The translations under genes and the position numbers were made by a program. A model generated the notes under the pieces. It saw only the letters and a program-made list of their open reading frames with translations, was not told the DNA's origin and did no database searches. This document shows positions 40,198 to 41,859 of a stretch of 41,859 nucleotides of DNA, in pieces (within the stretch, counting starts at the first letter, position 1; every line of letters starts with the position of its first letter). The stretch lies in NCBI GenBank assembly GCA_002696735.1, contig NZSL01000019.1, positions 24,001-65,859 of the forward strand, given 5' to 3'. The DNA comes from Methylophaga sp. GTDB lineage: Bacteria; Pseudomonadota; Gammaproteobacteria; Nitrosococcales; Methylophagaceae.

Positions 40198-40802
40198 TAT
40201 TTCTTGCCTCCGTGAGTCACGACAATCAGTGGTTTAGGCTTCATATTTCTGTATGCGAGATAGGTCAGCCCTTGTGGCTCAAGAATGTCCTTAAGCGCCT
40301 GTGCATAACTGGTTTCACCCGAAAAGCTGATAAGCGTACTTTCGATGCTTTTGTCGATTTGCAGGTCTACAACCCAGCCAGGTGGGGTTAATGTGCGAAT
40401 ACTGGAAGGTAATGAACGGTCACGAAAAGAAACCTGTATTTCATCATTCAGCTCACGTAGAGGTAGGTCAGCTACCGTCTTTTTCGGCTCAGGAGCTTTA
40501 ACCTGCTTCTCTGCAAGGCCTGTTGCTACTGCTGTTCTTGGCGGGACAACATATTTGTCTGCTTTGCTCGCAATGATTTTTGCAGTAGTCGTTTCACCTG
40601 CTGGTGATTTTGATGTTTCAGCCTTACCTGCATAATCTTTACTTACCAGCTTGGGCAATATGTTCTTTGGAGGTTCTTGCAATTTTGCTGTGAGTCGGAC
40701 GCGATTATCAGCGTACTTAGCACTGTCTTCTGTTGGCATTAACACATCAGCGTTAGCACCAGATGCAATTAGTAGTGGCAGTAAAAGCAGTTTTGCTTTC
40801 AT
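40197..40802 (-). CDS. PilL/TcpQ-like secretin helper
   Basis: A 201-residue exported protein. The ATG at 40802 follows a strong AGGAGA ribosome site and gives a clean signal peptide (MKAKLLLLPLLIASGANA); a longer ORF start is unlikely. A Lys/Pro/Ala-rich linker leads to a C-terminal TcpQ domain, IQVSFRDRSLPSSIRTLTP followed by YAQALKDILEPQGLTYLAYR. TcpQ-like proteins escort or stabilise the secretin in type IVb pili. The gene begins the core pilus operon and is 14 bases after the split-nuclease genes. It is shorter than IncI PilL. Confidence 0.8.
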   Translation of the reverse strand: MKAKLLLLPLLIASGANADVLMPTEDSAKYADNRVRLTAKLQEPPKNILPKLVSKDYAGKAETSKSPAGETTTAKIIASKADKYVVPPRTAVATGLAEKQVKAPEPKKTVADLPLRELNDEIQVSFRDRSLPSSIRTLTPPGWVVDLQIDKSIESTLISFSGETSYAQALKDILEPQGLTYLAYRNMKPKPLIVVTHGGKK

Positions 40803-40816
40803 GATTTCTCCTATGA

Positions 40817-41365
40817 TTACTGGCGGCCTGAAAACTGCCAATTGTCGCAATTAATTTGTTGAGGGCAGCTTATGCACATTGCTTTGTGCTGGGCATTTGA
40901 GGGTGTTGCTTTACCATTCAAGAGCGCCTGAGTTCTATCGAACTCTTCGATGACTTGTGTTTCGTTAAGAAGGTTTCGTTTGATATATTGGACACCATCA
41001 GGCGTAACCACCCTGAAATAGGCATAGTCAGCCATTTTCATGCCTATACGGGTCAAGATGACTCGGTATACCGATACCTGAACAATGTCTTTGAGGAATA
41101 CTTGATGCTTATCACGGGTTTTACTGTCCACCAGCACATGTAGTCCAGACATGACCCTGTATAACTGGTCCAATGTGCCATGCATTTTCCGAGGCACTTC
41201 CGTGCGAATGTAGTATTCAGAACGAATTAGCTGACCATCAGAAAGCTCGGTAGGCATACGTTCTTTTAGAATGAATTTACGACGCTGTTCACGTCTTCTG
41301 GCATCAATCCCGTACAGAGACAGGATGAGCAAGCAAACAATAGCGAGATAATAGGCTTCAGCCAT
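40817..41365 (-). CDS. Cas4-like PD-(D/E)XK nuclease, C-terminal half, membrane-anchored
   Basis: A 182-residue protein: an N-terminal transmembrane helix (AYYLAIVCLLILSLYGID) and then the core of a Cas4/RecB-type nuclease. Visible elements are HGTLDQLY (Asp66), VLVDSKTRD (Asp80-x-Lys82, the D/E-x-K motif), DIVQVSVYRVIL (Gln96, Tyr100), a YFRVVTPDGVQYIKRNL strand pair, and three C-terminal Cys at 164, 167 and 173 (C-x2-C-x5-C), as in Fe-S Cas4. The fold's N-terminal part, with its first Cys and His, is missing here but is matched by the overlapping upstream gene. No CRISPR-Cas genes are nearby. Confidence 0.72.
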   Translation of the reverse strand: MAEAYYLAIVCLLILSLYGIDARRREQRRKFILKERMPTELSDGQLIRSEYYIRTEVPRKMHGTLDQLYRVMSGLHVLVDSKTRDKHQVFLKDIVQVSVYRVILTRIGMKMADYAYFRVVTPDGVQYIKRNLLNETQVIEEFDRTQALLNGKATPSNAQHKAMCISCPQQINCDNWQFSGRQ

Positions 41366-41792
41366 GGATGCTCACCTTTTTAAAGATCCAATTGATAATG
41401 GGTTTCATGAATTTTCTGACCAAAGGGTAGCGTTTCATCAAACACACAATCGTTGGCGAGAGTTCGTAATAGGCACTGGTAAATATCCGGCCTAAGTAGC
41501 TTTTTTGAAGACATCTGTCACGGAACAGTCTTAGCTGCTCTGTCTCTTTGGCAACAGGGCCATAAAGCTCGGTAGCAATGAAACACCGATTATCTCGATT
41601 TGAACCATAGCGTTGTGCTTCAAGGTGATGTCGAAGATGTTCTTCGTCTCCTCTTTCACGTCGCTGTTTTTGAACGTCAGTTTCATGCCGACCATATTGC
41701 TCATCGAGCACGAGCTGCTTTTCACAGAAGCTGCGCTGAGCAATCTTGGTTGCTGAGAGTAAACCTTTGGCCTTTTTCTTCATGGCTCGCAT
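41358..41792 (-). CDS. Cas4-like N-terminal half fused to a CFI-box domain
   Basis: About 144 residues from the ATG at 41792; an ATG at 41783 and a TTG at 41819 are alternatives. Residues 12-60 resemble the start of Cas4: LSATKIAQRSFCEKQLVLDE (Cys23 as the first Fe-S ligand), then ERGDEEHLRHHLEAQ (G-x-x-x-H). The rest is a CFI-box-type domain: CFIATELYGPVAKE, then LRLFRDRCLQKSYLGRIF, YYELSP and a hydrophobic C-terminal tail. It overlaps the C-terminal nuclease half by 8 bases, so the two products would be made together. The third 34-bp repeat lies 24 bases upstream. Confidence 0.68.
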   Translation of the reverse strand: MRAMKKKAKGLLSATKIAQRSFCEKQLVLDEQYGRHETDVQKQRRERGDEEHLRHHLEAQRYGSNRDNRCFIATELYGPVAKETEQLRLFRDRCLQKSYLGRIFTSAYYELSPTIVCLMKRYPLVRKFMKPIINWIFKKVSIHG

Positions 41793-41816
41793 TAAAAAAG
41801 GTTTAAGGCTTTGCCT

Positions 41817-41850
41817 CAATGAATAACCGGATATTGGTCCGAGCCGGTTA
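41817..41850 (-). repeat. 34-bp stem-loop repeat, copy 3
   Basis: Identical to the copies at 8093 and 14567. On the transcribed strand it lies upstream of the split-nuclease genes. The window ends 9 bases beyond it, so the gene whose stop should precede it cannot be seen; the bases before it read TTTTTTTTA and the first bases of the repeat could themselves supply a TAA. Confidence 0.9.
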
Positions 41851-41859
41851 TAAAAAAAA

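Overview
The window (about 42% G+C by eye) reads as part of a large conjugative element, a plasmid or an integrative conjugative element (ICE), from a Gram-negative, probably gammaproteobacterial, host. The lipid A and LPS genes, the PmrA-type binding sites and the outer-membrane lipoproteins and secretin support this. I cannot name the genus from the sequence. No rRNA, tRNA or CRISPR array was seen.

Layout. (1) 1-14514, minus strand: an almost unbroken conjugation operon of the MPF-G/genomic-island class (the TIGR037xx 'PFL_47xx' families). Transcription runs right to left: PilL-like lipoprotein, PilP-like membrane protein, TIGR03759, a hypothetical, lytic transglycosylase, TIGR03765, coupling ATPase TraD, TIGR03747, RAQPRD protein, TIGR03758, 03745, 03750, 03746, 03749, 03752, lipoprotein 03751, VirB4/TraC ATPase 03744, 03757 and a TraU-like 03756 cut by the left edge. 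(2) 14567-18583: a DUF2857-like regulator, an operator-rich gap, a palindromic repeat array, a ParA/VirC1-like ATPase with a small VirC2-like partner, a NERD-domain protein and two small unknowns. (3) 18.7-28.2 kb: a chromosomal-type envelope-remodelling locus, dgkA-pap2-pmrA-pmrB-eptA on the minus strand, and an LTA-synthase-like enzyme, a methyltransferase and an InaA/WaaP-like kinase on the plus strand. Three sites match the PmrA box (YTTAAK-N5-YTTAAK). The locus is bracketed by related motif clusters in opposite orientation. (4) 28.2-30.4 kb: a tyrosine recombinase with a palindrome over its promoter, a 42-residue secreted peptide and one unknown. (5) 30.4-41.8 kb, minus strand: a type IVb (thin, IncI-like) pilus operon with TcpQ/PilL-like protein, PilN secretin, two assembly proteins, PilP, PilQ, PilS, PilR, a second pilin-like protein, PilV with a phage tail-collar-like tip, a PilT-like ATPase and a LysM protein. 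Upstream of it are two overlapping ORFs that together look like a Cas4-type nuclease split in two.

How it fits together: the secretion channel, TraD and thin pilus would bring cells together and move DNA. The ParA/VirC2 pair with its repeat array would act in partition or at the transfer origin. The relaxase, replication initiator and prepilin peptidase are not in the window. The envelope locus should recode lipid A charge under PmrAB control: EptA releases diacylglycerol, which DgkA would recycle. A perfectly conserved 34-bp stem-loop sits directly behind the stop codons of two operon genes and recurs a third time at the right edge. It and the split nuclease are the least explained items here.
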